Shown here piece after piece: positions 1 to 13,200 of a stretch of 64,000 nt of DNA; positions within the stretch are counted from its first letter, which is position 1, and each line of letters begins with the position of its first letter. Origin of the DNA: Tetracentron sinense (lineage: Eukaryota; Streptophyta; Magnoliopsida; Trochodendrales; Trochodendraceae); assembly GCA_015143295.1 (NCBI GenBank), contig CM026561.1, forward strand, positions 41,296,875 through 41,360,874. The letters run 5' to 3'. The position numbers and the translations under genes were made by a program. The notes beneath the pieces were generated by a model. It was not told the origin of the DNA. It worked only from the letters and a program-made list of their open reading frames with translations, and did no database searches.

Positions 1-3000
1 TATATGAGTACTTCGAGGGGGACTAGATGATATATATATTCTTTAATTTCTATGAATATTTGATAACTTAATTTCTTAAAATTTTCCTCATTTTCAAATC
101 TTAATGGTGTCTTAAATATTGCTTTATGAGAAACTTAATTTAAAACATAAAAAGAAGAATTGTTCATGACTTTAGGTAACATGATCTTCTTTTTTAATTA
201 TTCATTATGTTCTTAAATGATTGAATTACATAGCATTTTAACTATCTCATAATCTTAAAGATACTAAGTAAACAACCTTTAATCTTTATTTTATGTCGTA
301 TTTCACAACTTAGACCTTTTTACTGAAAAGATTATGAACTTTATTTTATGGATCATAAATAAAATTTGGACTTTTGATATCTATATATATAGATTAATGA
401 AACATCTTTATACCTCATGAAAAGTGGAAAAATAATTAAAAATGTATGTGTAGGTCATTCTATCAGTATTTATAGAGAGATTCATTGAAGCCTTTAAATT
501 TTCTTTACTTAATGCTATCAAGCAAATCTTCATATTGAAATTTTCACATTTCAAAAGTACTTTATCGTATCACTTTAAATATATTCTTAAAAGACTATAT
601 TTTAATGTCAATGTATTTCCACTTTACAAACCATGAATTATAATAATATAATGCATTAACAACTAATGAATCTCTCAAAGATATTACATATGTAAATTAG
701 TGTTTTAGGATTAATTCACATTGAATAATATGAAACATCATCTCTAGATGCCTCAAAAGTATATCAGTATTAGTCACTCATCACTTTATTAAGGGCTTTC
801 TAGACTTTAATATTGTAGTACATTCTCCTTCTAACCCACATGGAGGTAAATTATTTATTCTTTATTCATTTTCCTTTTATGTACTTTTGGTTAATTACAG
901 ATTAGTTAAAGTACGCATAGAGAGATTCAAACCTAAACTGCAACATCAACTTTATGTTGACCATTATCTCAATTGAATTCATATTTGCAATCATTATTTA
1001 GGATGTTTCCATGAACTCTAACGAATCCATAATATCAAACATAAGTCAATTGACTTAGATAAACACTCATGATTCTCAAATAATCATTGAACTTGTCACC
1101 TTATCAAATAATACCTTATATAATATTAGGAATTCTTCCATAAACAACTTTTAATTTGTTATTGACCATTCACAGTCTTCAAGCTCAGTCTATTGACATT
1201 TCTCATTCCTAATATTTAGCCTTAACCTTTAACTTATCTTTAATTACACATTTCTCACTCTCATCCGTAAAATGATTAAGTCTTAGTCCATACTACCTAA
1301 GGTTAGCTTAACCTGATACATTCAGTGTCCATAGAGTAACAATTATCTGTAAAAAAAGACTTAATTGCTCTATATAGACTAAAAGGCTCACACAAAATTT
1401 GCATCTTAATATCCTTATGCATGAACCATTATCCTTATTTCATACTCTTATTGATGCAAAAAACACATCTGACTGATGGGGTATCAATCAGACAACCCAG
1501 AGTGAGTGTAATTATAAATACATCCTCTGGTGAGATAATTATTTGCATCATCACACTCCCTCCTTTGGGCCGAGAATGTAACATGCGATTAGCTCATCTC
1601 CTTTGGTGAATTAATTTCACCACAAGACAAGTTGATCATGAACACTACAAATTTCGAAAATTTTAGACCTTTGGGTCTAAACTCCTCTAGTCTACAATGT
1701 CATACCAACCTTCCTGTTCCGTTTGAATTGCACAAGATGATGACCCACCCTTTGGGCTTGATCACCACCCCATAATAATCAAACGCAAAATCTTATAGCA
1801 CTCCCTTTTCAATATATATAGGAAATAATCATACAATCATGCACATTTGAACGCCACCCAAATTTTCCTGATTGAGACCACTATGGTGACTAACACGACC
1901 ATTTCAATTTGATTGGTTCCAAATAGGGAGTTGCCTAAAATTCCATACCCCAAGGAATTATTGATTGCTTAAATAAGCATGTACCAATTAACATTATAAC
2001 ATATTACAAAACCTTTATGGGTATCATCCAAAACTTTACATGCATATTAGGCCAACTAATCCCGTCATCCACATGGTATTAAATTAAAAGAATATAATTT
2101 AAAACATATATTGGAAAACACAACAATAATGCAATTCATGAATTTTAAAAACAAAATATTTAGTTTTATACAAGAAATCATCATGCATTTAAGGCCTTGA
2201 ACTTCAATTAATTTGTTGAATTATCATGCATATTATACTAAGTAGTCATGCCCATATATGTTGAAACACGAATAAACATGTCTTGGTCCCAAAAATTTAT
2301 TTAGGATACTTTATATGCAAAAGATTCTGTCAAAGTGTGTAATCGATAGGTGTCTGAAATCTGTTAAGAGTTAACAACTATATTGGGAGTCATTCTGAAT
2401 GCACAAAGAAACTTAATTATGTGCTCATCCCTGCACCAAATACAATAGGGATGCCTTAGGTCTCTTTAGAGTCATTTAGTGACTACTTTATGCCTAAAAA
2501 ATCTTGAAAAGGTAAATAATTGACCAAACATACTTGATAAGTTGCACAAAGGTTGCTTGTAGTTTAGAAGGCTATCTATAGTGCCCAAAATTAGAATGAA
2601 TACCACAATCATGTCAAACAAACTCCATATATATGCTAGGTATACTTTAATGGTGGTCCAAGAAATACTTTAAGCTTGCAAAAGCTTTTCAGAGTTCTCA
2701 AATGTTGAATTAGGCATCAAAAAAAGGTTTAAAATTGAAAAATAGCCTTATTTGGGCACTTAATGTCATAAAATTTATTTATAGAAGCAAAATCAACTGA
2801 AATAAATCCGAAAATAAGATTCTACAGCCAAAATTAGGCCAGGGAGCATAGGACACGCGCAAGTATCGTGTCAAACACATTGACACGCGCAGGGATATGA
2901 AAAGGGGACACTGGAGTGCGCATCACATGCAGGGCATGCGATTCACGCGCAGGAACAGCGTAACATGCGCGAGACGTGCGCTTCATGCGCAGTCTTCAGT

Positions 3001-3805
3001 CACGTGCCCGTGGTTCGATGGGATCACGCGGTTCGGTCCAGGGCGTAGCTTGATTCGGTCCAGAGAACCAGTCGGTCTTATTCGGGTCGGATTACTACCC
3101 ATATGGTTTGGGTTGATGAATCGGGTTTCACCCATCCGGGTTGGTTTTGGTCCATAAGGTTCAGGTTGACCCTCGTGACCCTGTCTTCTTCACCCGAACA
3201 TATATTTTTTTTTAAACCCTAATGCCATTTACTGTATCCACTCCTTTTGGGGACCCTACTGGCCACCAATCTAGCTACCACCGATTCCAAACCGACGGCC
3301 ATGATTCGGCGAGTAAACCCCAACTGCCGGTAGCCTCTTCCGGTGACGGACGGCAGCGAAATCGCCATCCAATTGAAATCGGCCAAAACCCTTTTTTTTT
3401 TATAACTCACAATCCCAGTCTCAGATCCGATCTTGGAGGGTCACAAATTAACATCCACTAAAATAGGAATTTTTTCAACATTATATGAAGATATTTAATC
3501 TTCGGTAACCGACGTAATCGCCAGAAAATAGAGAGCCCCTTTTTTTTTTTCTGATTAATGATTTCAGATTCGAAACCCATTATTCTAAAACCCTAAAATT
3601 GAAACAGTAAACCTAAAAATTAGCCACATAATAACGCCACATAGGAAGGCCGACCATGGTTCTCCAACGATGAGTTTTCGCCAGAAAACCTATAAAATCT
3701 TGTACAAAATTGAACAAATTTCATCAGAAAAATCGATGTAAATCCTATTAAAAAAAATTTAATAGAAATAACTTTATGCATTTTTGAACTTGATTGAGCA
3801 CCCTA
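1..3805 (-). mobile_element. AT-rich DNA, probably the decayed interior of a minus-strand LTR element
   Basis: No credible gene is visible here. The reason to suspect an LTR element is the minus-strand primer-binding site immediately to the right (3806-3820), which would make this stretch the 5' part of the internal region. The segment 2840-3170 stands out as GC-rich, with repeated CACGCGCAGG/CATGCGC-like words, whereas the rest is strongly AT-rich. I could not find a second LTR copy, so the left limit is unknown and may lie outside the window. If it is such an element it is old and carries no recognisable coding domain. Confidence 0.35.
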
Positions 3806-3820
3806 GGCTCTAATACCACA
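3806..3820 (-). other. tRNA-Met primer-binding site of an LTR element
   Basis: Read on the minus strand, this is TGTGGTATTAGAGCC. It matches the initiator-Met tRNA 3' complement (TGGTATCAGAGCC) used by many plant Copia elements except at one base. It abuts TGTTATAC at 3821, a plausible LTR terminus. On the minus strand the adjacent DNA (about 3821-4110) has a TATATAATA stretch that could be an LTR promoter. LTR extent is inferred, as no second copy was seen. Confidence 0.5.
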
Positions 3821-4114
3821 TGTTATACTTTATTGAATCTAGCCAATCAAAGATTCAAGAATCGCATACCTGTGTCGGTCATTGAAAGTAGAGCAGAGAA
3901 CCTTTAGTTATTGATGACGATGAATCACACGGTCTTCAGATTCCATCACTCCTTTGCTCTCGATGGGGAAGATGCTTTTCTGCGGGCTTTCTTAGGAGTT
4001 GGATCTGGGACCGATAGCTTATAAGTATTATATATACTTAGGGTTTAGGTCATTAGAGTCCTAACCCATCAAGGAGACTATAGACCATCCTTATAACCCG
4101 ATATAGTTAATTAA

Positions 4115-4766
4115 TGCATAAACCACCACTGTTTGGCTACAACTGAAACCTTAACTGGAGTAGACTTTATCCGGGTTTGGACCATGAACATTGCCAAGAC
4201 CATAAACCTTATAGAAAATCTTACATGATCCAGACCGTGGACCCTCTTCCATCCACCATCAGATGAAGCCGTGTTGGGTAGTTCCGGAGCCAAATTGGGT
4301 GAAGGTAAACGTGGATTGAGCATCCTTGTCTTCTGGGATTGCGGCTGAAGCGGGAGCAGTGTCAAGAAACCATGAAGGAATATTCATCTCTTCCCTTGAA
4401 AAACCTCTTGGTGAGTATCTAGCAGAGTGGCAGAAGATGAAGCATTTCTTCTGGGTTTGAGGATGGTAAGCCAACATCTATGGAGTCAAGTCATACTGGA
4501 ATCTGACTCGAAGGAGATTCTGGAGGATATCAAACACCTGCATAGTTCCAACGGAGCCGTGAAGCTTCAGTTTATCCATCGGCAAGCTAACGAGGCAGCT
4601 CACAATGCTATACACCGGGCACCAAAACAACAATATTCGAAATTTGCGTTTTCCTGCATCTGTTTCAGATTGGACAGTCCCTCCTCCAAGGGCTCCCGGT
4701 GATGATGTTTGTCAAAGTTTCTCTTATTGAAAGATATATAATCTCTTAACCAAAAAAAAAAAAAAT
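4115..4766 (+). mobile_element. 5'-truncated LINE: RNase H (RVT_3) tail with poly(A)
   Basis: Plus-strand translation gives a RNase H-type domain typical of plant LINE ORF2 C-termini. There is a VKVNVD start near 4300, then A-E-D-E-A-F-L-L-G-L, an ILESDSKEI acidic motif around 4500, and a final FIHRQANEAAH motif near 4575-4600. A stop directly follows NVD (about 4315), and a frame change lies near 4427, so the copy is dead. About 60 bp past the coding remnant is a run of about 14 A (4750-4763), as expected at a LINE 3' end. The 5' truncation point is not resolved. RVT_3 domains also occur in host proteins, but the poly(A) tail favours a LINE. Confidence 0.75.
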
Positions 4767-4789
4767 TACCACTTTATTTTTATGGGAAA

Positions 4790-5020
4790 ATGCTTAGTTT
4801 ACCCACGGTTGCCATTATGTAACGAAATGGTCGGTCCTCATTGGTACACACCCCATTCTTTTAACACTCATAAACTGTGATTAAGATTCACTCACCCCTA
4901 AGGTAAGCAATCCAACCTTGATTTTTTTTAAAAAAACCAAACTTTAATTTTAGTTAAGCTTAACTAGAGTTAAATGTAGCTCAAAAGAGACACAAGGACA
5001 CAACAGTAACTTAAGTAGCA
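4790..5020. repeat. foldback repeat family F1, partial copy
   Basis: It shares the words GATTAAGATTCACTCACC and CTAAGGTAAGCAATC with copies near 8110, 15980, 16340 and 51890. In the complete copy at 15917-16258 the same words occur as inverted arms, so this is a decayed member of that family. Limits are approximate. Confidence 0.5.
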
Positions 5021-5229
5021 GACCTAAGGGTCCGCTAATCACCGATTAGGCCGTAATCTCCATTAATAGATCTCAACTACTCAAGTCATGGGGATACACA
5101 TTGCTACTGGCACAATTTTTTTTTTTTTTTAATTAGAGTTAAACATAACACACACTATCACACCCTCGTAGCACAAGCTACTGCAACCACACAACCCTCT
5201 CCTGCTGGCACAATTTAGTAGGTGTAAAT

Positions 5230-5758
5230 TACCACTTCATACCCACCAATCAAGATAATTGATCTGATTGGACTATTTGAACCATTCAATCAATTGACCA
5301 ACTCTAAGTGCATATCAAATTTTTAAGTCGTCTATTCAAAAGAAAATGAAAAATTTGCTACCGAGACCGCTGCGGCCAAAGTTGGGACCCATTGCGCCTT
5401 TTTGTTTGTAAATGTGCCCTATTATGGGACCGTACTATTTTTTTTCTTCCCACGGTCGGACCGGTCTTAGTAAAGATGCTTGAGTATTCATGGCTCCAAA
5501 TGTTGGAGATCTTTAGCGCTAAGTAACCAAAGCACAGAACGTGAGCTTTAGGGAATGCGAAGGCATAAATTTTAAATATAGCATAGGGTCTGGAGGAGTG
5601 AGAGTGGGAGTGAGGTTTGAGAGCCGGAGCACAAGGGTATTGCAAGATTTAGTTACTAAGCTTCGCGGGCCGACATGGATGGACAAGTGATGAATGTGTA
5701 CCAAACATGATCAGATCAACTAATCATGTTGATGATATTTGCTTATTTGTTTATGACA

Positions 5759-5760
<2 letters not shown>
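5230..5760. other. non-coding stretch, nothing recognised
   Basis: Open frames here are short, overlap on both strands and lack any recognisable domain. I see no RNA gene or repeat boundary. Confidence 0.4.

Positions 5761-5761
<1 letters not shown>

Positions 5762-5811
<50 letters not shown>
5762..5811. repeat. (TA)n microsatellite
   Basis: About 25 uninterrupted TA units, directly readable. Confidence 0.95.
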
Positions 5812-5812
<1 letters not shown>

Positions 5813-5984
5813 TCCACCTAGTAGTGGGAATGTGCAACTAGATTGTACTTTGGATGTTGAAGGCTATATTAATTGCCCAACACCCTAAAAGTCTCTAATT
5901 CAAATCCCTTCTTGGTAAAGGCCCCAGCAAGCCTAGCAACTTCTTGTAACAACAAAATAAGGGTAAGCTAAAGAAACTGGAGTT

Positions 5985-6200
5985 GGGATTATATTCAATT
6001 GCAATTGAATTTGGGATTTAATATGATTTAATTAACTGTGTTTAAGATTTACTAACCATTAGGATTACATAATATAACTTGGTTTTTAGAAGAAAAAAAA
6101 GTATTAGCCCAAAGGGTTAAAACTTCTTAACCAAATTAAAAGGGGTAGCTAAAGGGCCTTTGTGAGTACGATCGAACTCTCCTTATTTCAATCGCAATTG
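5985..6200. repeat. F1 repeat family, diverged copy
   Basis: Contains TTCAATTGCAATTGAATTTGGG, TTAAGATTTACTAACC and, at the far end, CGATCGAACTCTCC and CAATCGCAATTGACAGG, which are the terminal words of family F1. Both arms are recognisable but strongly diverged. Confidence 0.45.
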
Positions 6201-6329
6201 ACAGGATCTGGACTAAGAAGACTGTAGCACATTGGGACCCCAATGGGGCTCAACCACAGTGCTGGAATGCCTTAACTTTGTCCTAATTAAGGCACAATGT
6301 TTGCCTAATAAGGTGTTGCAGCACCCTAA

Positions 6330-6358
6330 TCGTGCCCTAATTACTAATTAGGGCACGA
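6330..6358. repeat. perfect 14-bp inverted repeat
   Basis: Arms 6330-6343 and 6345-6358 (TCGTGCCCTAATTA and its complement) flank one base. The wider stretch 6290-6400 repeats GCCCTAATTA and GTTGCAGCAC words. No adjacent gene explains it, so it is probably part of a degenerate foldback element. Confidence 0.7.
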
Positions 6359-6907
6359 TATTTGCCCTAAATAGGACGTTGCAGCACTGCAATCCGCAAA
6401 TGTTGAGTAGTCCCCATGTGTCGTAGTCTCCCTAGCTTTACTAAAGGGAAGAAATGAAGTATATCAAGTCTATATAATTGAGCCTTGAGTGGAGAAAGGA
6501 TTTGATTTGCATCACCATCGTTTACCCATCTCTCCTCTTTTCATGTCCGTGGGTTTCTTTAGTTTTTATTACTTTTCTCAGCCAAGGGCCAAAGGCCAAA
6601 GGTACATTACTTTAAAAAATTACATATAAGCCGTTGCATTGCTGGTAAGAGAAATTAAAAAATGGAATGTTTTATTTAAGCTCGAGCATTCCCATTGATA
6701 TAAAATAAGTTTAGTGCTGGCTCAACTATAATTTCAAAACTTCTTTTGAAAAGTTACTTTTATATTTTAAACTTAGGCAGTTCTTTATTGCCTGCTTGTT
6801 ACAAAAATTAGAGTACTGGTGTATGAAGACGAACTAAAATAAACCACCACCCCAAAACACGAACAACACTGCATCGAACCGTCCACATTCTCCATGTCCA
6901 TTAGGAG

Positions 6908-7380
6908 CAAGGTTTGAAATTTCGACGATTTTGATTCTCCAACCTGAATCGAAATTTTAGAAGTTTTGGATTATCAACGAAATTTTGAAATTCCCATTTT
7001 TTAAAAAAAATAATTTATTAAATTAAATATATTCGTAATATTTCATGAATTTTTGCCCGGAATTTTGAAATATTTCAGCCAAAATTTTGGATTATTTCAA
7101 AAAATATATATATATTTTTAAAACTTTGAATATGTTTATTATTTTTTTAAAAAAATTAATTCTTTCAAAATTTTGAAATATTTTAAAATATTTTGTCATA
7201 TTTCAGAATATTATTAAAAAATTATTTAAAAAATTTTTAAAATAAATTTGCAAAATTTCGGAATTCCGAAATTTCACCTAAGATTTCCGATATCCTCCGA
7301 AACCTGCATTTCCGAAATAACAAGAATATCGATATCAGGGGAGGGAACAAAACCGGGATTTCATGGGATTTCAAACCTTG
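6908..7380. mobile_element. non-autonomous hAT-type element (MITE), 473 bp
   Basis: The termini are CAAGGTTTGAAATTTCG and its imperfect complement ending TTTCAAACCTTG. The flanks carry a perfect 8-bp duplication, ATTAGGAG, at 6900-6907 and 7381-7388. An 8-bp duplication with CA..TG termini is the hAT signature. The interior is AT-rich, repeats TTTCGAAAT-like words and has no coding capacity. Confidence 0.85.
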
Positions 7381-7388
7381 ATTAGGAG

Positions 7389-8105
7389 TCCTTGTCTTTG
7401 AAATTTTAAACAAGGACTTTAGTGTAAATCAGTCTAACCGTGAGGACTCATCTGAAAAAGCTCTCGTAAGAGAATCAATAAAAGTGAATCCCTTTTGTCA
7501 TGGAATACCTTTTCGGTGGTCTCAAATGAAATTATCGCAGTGAATCATTGAGGGATTTTCATGGGACCCACTATGAAATGAGGACCATGGCAATGGGCAT
7601 GACCCATTACGTATCTTAGTCGAGTCTATTTTTCTTAGCGAATTGGAAAGTGGAGAGAGATTTGGGGGTTAGGTGTGGACTTGTGATGGGGTTGGCGAGC
7701 AGTCATCTTTCCTCCTTTTACGGTTTCACCTCTCCCTTGAAAAAAGAAGAAAATAATTCATGTTCCTATCATTAATTTTCTTAGTTTATATAATTATTTA
7801 AAATAGACAGTTGACTTTTCAGCATGAGAATTTTCATTAACTTCCTTTTTTTTTTTCTTTTTTTTATTCATCATATAAAGGAGAGACTTTTGACTTTTGA
7901 GCAAGAGATTTGTGTTCCCATAATACTTAGTTTTTAGAACATGATAAGCAATTAGGCTACAACCCCGTTAATTTGGTTAATAGCTGTTTTAGTAAGAAAT
8001 TACTATCAATCTATTGAGATTTTTGGTTAGGAAAATAATTTCCTCTAAATCGGTGACATGAGGAGGGTGTCTCCGCTCCCCTTTTCTTGCAACATGTCCT
8101 CCTTT
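7389..8105. other. non-coding stretch, nothing recognised
   Basis: AT-rich sequence with pyrimidine tracts. No frame, RNA gene or clear element boundary is supported. Confidence 0.4.
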
Positions 8106-8295
8106 ATATTCTCTTTAACTATGATTAAGATTCACTCACCCCTAAGGTTCATCCATCTACTATTGGTTTAAAAAAAATTAACCACATAGATTAAGAAAAG
8201 TAACCAGAGTTTATGAAGTTCCAGGGGTTTTGTGAGAGCGAGGAGCAATAATTCGCTCCACGCTTGTAGAGGCAACTACTGCTTTTTGGTTAATA
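8106..8295. repeat. F1 repeat family, partial copy
   Basis: Contains TATGATTAAGATTCACTCACC followed by CCTAAGGTTCATCCATC, the left-arm words of family F1. The right part, near 8230 (TGTGAGAGCGAGGAGC), is diverged. Confidence 0.45.
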
Positions 8296-10296
8296 TTTGA
8301 TCTAGGTAGAATCTACTATCAATCTATTGGGATTTGAGAGATTCTTTGTGAATTCATCCTAGGATGAGATTAATTTTATCCGGAGCTTTGGTTCACGGTT
8401 TTGAAGCGGAGCACCCTTTCTTATACTAAGTCCATGGCACGTTTGTAATTACTGAAAGTTACAAGGGTAATTTTGCAACACGCGTAATAACATGTTTGCC
8501 ATTGAGATGGTGTAAAAAGGGGAGCTCCGCTCAACATGGTGAACACAGCTCCTCTTTGTATTTAAGCTGTTTTGTTTTGTCTTTTTCTTTTATTATTTCC
8601 TGACATGTCATTTCTTAAGTCAGATTAATCTCGACGAATGGTTGAAATAATGAAATGAAGTCATTTTTTCGTTTTTTTTTTCCAAATATAATGGTTGATT
8701 GAATTGGTTTTTTTCCAAATATATTGGTTGATTGATTGGAATTATATTAATGGCCCAGCATGGGGCAGCGTTATCGTTTATTTATGGTTAATGGTCAGAT
8801 GCAAGTGGGATGAATGTGCCTTCATGTTACATCACTTTAACGGGTAAGTTTAATTTATGCTCCGTTTTTTGCATGTAAATGGTTAAATCATTCACGAAAG
8901 AAAAAATTTTACAGTAAAAAATAAATTTTTCACTCAGTTTTTGTTTTGTTAGTGGGTTGCATTCTTGAAAAAAGGCGAAATTTTATTTTTAAAGAAAATA
9001 AAAATAAAAACTAATTAATTAAAAATTAAATAATTAAAATTAATAATTAAAATAATAAATTAAAAAATATATGAATAAAGATATTTTTATAATTTTTAAA
9101 CTTTCTTTTAAAGAGATTTTAAAGAGACTGATATTTTCCAGGAAAATGACTTACAAAATTTTGAAATGTAAGTCATTTTCTAAAAGGAAGTGGTTCATTT
9201 TCCGTAAATACTTACAAAAATTTATGAAAATGTTTTAGGTACAAACACACATAATTAATATTTTTCATGGAATTGATTTGTTTTCCCCTATTTTAGGTCA
9301 AAACAAATTGAGCATAACTTAATCTCATCTCTTGTGAAAATGAGATGAGTATATCTCATCTCACCTTACTACACCTCTCTAAGTATTCTCTAGACTGTTC
9401 CAATCTAATCTATTGATGCTACTCAAAGATTGTGATTGTCATCAATCAAAACTGTGATTGAGAAACACTGATGATGATATGATACTGTATATCTCACCCA
9501 GGTTATTATGCCACTCCATTCTCTATTACTAAACCCATGTTTTGTTGCCCCATAATTAAGTGAAAACAAGGAAGAAAATATTGAAAAACACCTGTTTTGT
9601 TGCCCCAGAATTAAGTGAAAACAGAGAAGAAAATATTCAAAAACACGTAACAAATACTGAACTAGAATACCCTTTGATATTTTTGTTAGCAAATTGATCA
9701 AAATGAAGAGTGATTCTCATGTTTTCTGACATCTACGAAAACCCTCTGGTGCTTTTGATATTTAGATATACTCCACTCTGACTTTCTGATAATATAGTAA
9801 TTAGTAATCCATCCCTGCCTTCCAAAAAGTAAAATATCCAACCGTATCCTTTGTATCAACTCAAGACTCCACATAAAGGCGGATTTGCCTCATACTAACT
9901 GAGGTTTGAGCCTACTGAGCTATTGGGCACAAAAACACTGCATCCGTACACGATTTTAAGCTTGGAACTAATTCCTTCTTCGAGTTAATAAGCTTACACA
10001 AATAGAGGGAATTTATTTTTCGGGGGTGGACATATGGAGGGAATTTTGGATTCTTTAACATTTGAGAAAAGTGAATTCGTGAAAACGGAATTTTGGGAAA
10101 GACTCCATGGATTCAATAAAAACTGACATTGCAAACAGTTTCAAACCTCGAACTTCTGAAACACCAGTTCACCAGTTTATTGGATGCAAAGAATATTGAT
10201 CAATAAAAATGGTCTGTAGAATCAAATTCTTCATTTCTAAAACATACCGGGGAAGGGATAAGTTGAAAAGCTCACTAAAGAATGAGGGACACAAAC
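8296..10296. other. intergenic region downstream of TOP6B
   Basis: No gene seen. A direct repeat of about 55 bp starts at 9538 and 9593 (TGTTTTGTTGCCCC...). The segment nearest TOP6B should hold its 3' UTR. AATAAA signals read on the minus strand near 10177 and 10012 are candidates for its poly(A) site. Confidence 0.4.
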
Positions 10297-13200
10297 CTAT
10301 CTGAAGAGTCGGAAGACGAAGGCAGGACTCTGGAACTCTATGAAATCATGTGCACCTTCCAGTTCCTGTATATAAATAGCTTCTCTGGGTTCCTCGCTCA
10401 CTCCACTCTGTGTGGCATACTCCAATCCCATCTCATAATCCACCTGCAACATTACATCCAAACAAGGTGATGACATAATATTAAATCTATATTGTATCCT
10501 CCTGAACTAAGTAAAATCAAAAACTCCTCATAATGAAGAAGTTTCTGAGAAGGGAATATCTAAGATAACTTTCATGTACAGCATAAAGGCAGTCTATCAA
10601 GCTAACCACCTATGTGGGTCAAATGTAAATAAATGGGTAAGCATTCCACCTCCTTCAGACATCCAGAACAAATGTGGCTAGGGATGTAGAAAAAAAGTAT
10701 AAACAAAGCCTATAATGATCACCCAATTGGTGCAGCTTCTGGATACAGGATTTTGTAAGGGAGAAGTACAACATTCCCCTGCATGTGCATCTTGCAAATA
10801 TGGTTCAGCTGTTAGGAAACCACCCTTTTAGTACACCATACAGATATCCTTTATCACCTCTTCACTGAACATGCTTGGGAATTTAAACCATTTTTTGTAC
10901 CATTGAAATTTAGGGCAAGTTTCACGTCGTTAGGCAGAGAAACATTGAAATTTAGCAGCTCACCTGTTCAACGTGTTGAGTAAGTTTTTCCTTTAGTGTC
11001 TCTTTTGTAATCAAACGAGCAGAAACTTTTCTGAGTATTTCCGCATCTTCACCCTCATACCGCTTCCTTTTCGATGCATGTTGGTGTGCCATTTCTCTCA
11101 AGACATCATATATGGCACCCGTAGCATCAGGTATGTACCTGTGGATTAACAGAAAATAGATCATTGTGTGCGGATAGCAACAAGATCATCAGCTCTGGAA
11201 GTTGGGGAACCATAACAATCTAGGGCAGCTTTAGGGTTGACCATTACAATGGTTCCATAAATAGATTACTAATACACATGGTGCACAAAGGGAAGGGGAG
11301 GTAATGGGGACCCCGTATGCAACAGGCCCACTAAGAAAAATCTCTTAATGTAAAGCCAATTTGATCAAATGATAGCCTTTCAAGTTTCAACCTACAGCAA
11401 TTTTTTTGGGCTGTGCAATATGGTGAACCCTTCAGGGAAAAGTATATAACCAGATATTATGATTATCTTATCAGGTAGAATGCTAGCACGAAAGGTTATT
11501 AGGCCTGTAGTCATCAGATTGACGGAACACCATGGGTACCAATCACCAATGACAACCTTTCCTTATAGCCTACCCAACAAGTTCCATAGACTTGCTATTT
11601 GCAAAATATGCCCAACCAAAAATTCAATAACTAATGCAGTGACGATTAATAAAGCATAGAGCCCTCCTTTATTTCAGAATACAAAATAAATTGAGTAGCA
11701 GCATTTACTTGTTTAAATTTCGCTTCCTCTCTTGCTGTTCACGGGCCTGAATTTTCTTCACTATTTTGGATTTTAACTGGATACAACACTGCTGAATGGA
11801 GGACTGAAGAAATTATGCTGTTAGCTTACCAATTATTATTTTTCCTTCAACTCAACTGAGATTACCAGGAAACTGTAAACCACCCACCTTGACAGCAGTA
11901 GCTATCTCACTTATGTCATCTCCAATATATTCCTTTCCAGTACCCTTGAAGGGTATTTTTGTGCTCACAATGCTCACAAAGACACCAATTTTATCTTGCG
12001 TCTGGTTGATCTTGTAGCTGTTCCAACTGGAAAAGGATGCTTCAGTGAGATTTCTTGGAGTTCATTTCATAGCTTTTTCTCTTGACCAAATTCACACTTA
12101 AAAGAACAGGAAAGAAAAAAGGAAGGACTTAATCCTACTTATATCTTACTTGATTCTCTTTAGGGCGGTCCTTGTGACAACATCAGCACCTTGCTCAAAA
12201 AGAAGTGGAATACGGTTCGCAAACCGGAAAATGTTCAGACCCTACAATTTAACCAGCACAGCATGCTTCATAAATTTTGAGCCTTTGGAGAAATAACAAC
12301 TGAAAGAATGAGAATCACCTTCTGATTAACTTTTTCTTTTTTGTATGTTAAATACTCTGTTTCGCTTAAACAAGCAATATGACATGCAAAAGATAAATGT
12401 AGCTAACTGAGGCAGAATCTCCAATTCCAATTTCCACATCAATCACATGCCACAAATTAAGGTTGACCATGAAACTATGGCTCTACTTTTTACAGCTTAT
12501 CCAGCTTCCACTTTTGGTGATTAGGGTCTAGTATCATAACTCTGATGATATAAATCTAACCAGAAACCTATATCTAATATGATGTTTTGGAAACTGTTTG
12601 ATACTTAAAAATTGCATAGTGTGTAAGAATGTGGACAAACGTGTCTCATTATAAAAACTAACCAGAAACCTATATCTAGTATGATTTTCTGGAAACTGTT
12701 TCATACTTAAAATTATGCATGCAGGTATGTATGAATGCAAACAAACATGCCTCAGTATGTATGTGTAAGCGTGTGCAAACCTTTGTATATACGATTGCAT
12801 ACATGTAGCCTAAGTGAATACAAACAGAACTTGTCCACATATTTATTAATGAATGTTTAGATTCACGTAGGGGTGTAGATCTGTTATCTCCAACCATCAC
12901 ACTGTGGCCACACACAATGCCAAAGTACTGATCCATATACAAGTCAATAAACTCTTTATGTAAAGGAAGACAAGGCAGTAGGCCTACACATGAAGTTATG
13001 CATGACCTATATACCATTCTCAAGCAGCAGGTCAAATAGCCAAAGACTACGAGAGAAGCAATCTAAAACGCCTCCAAAAGATGACATCAGTCTTTTTCTT
13101 CTATCTAGAATGTATCTATATTCTATAGTGAACTATTTGAGAGTAAAGAGAAGATGTTAGGGCTCCAAAATATAATATCGAGGAGTAATTATTCACATTG

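Noticed and set aside
2897-3157. 86-codon frame in a GC-rich island
   Set aside because: Arg/His-rich translation of the CACGCGCAGG-like array; no domain.
5358-5645. 95-codon minus-strand frame
   Set aside because: No domain, and overlapped by another frame of similar length, so chance.
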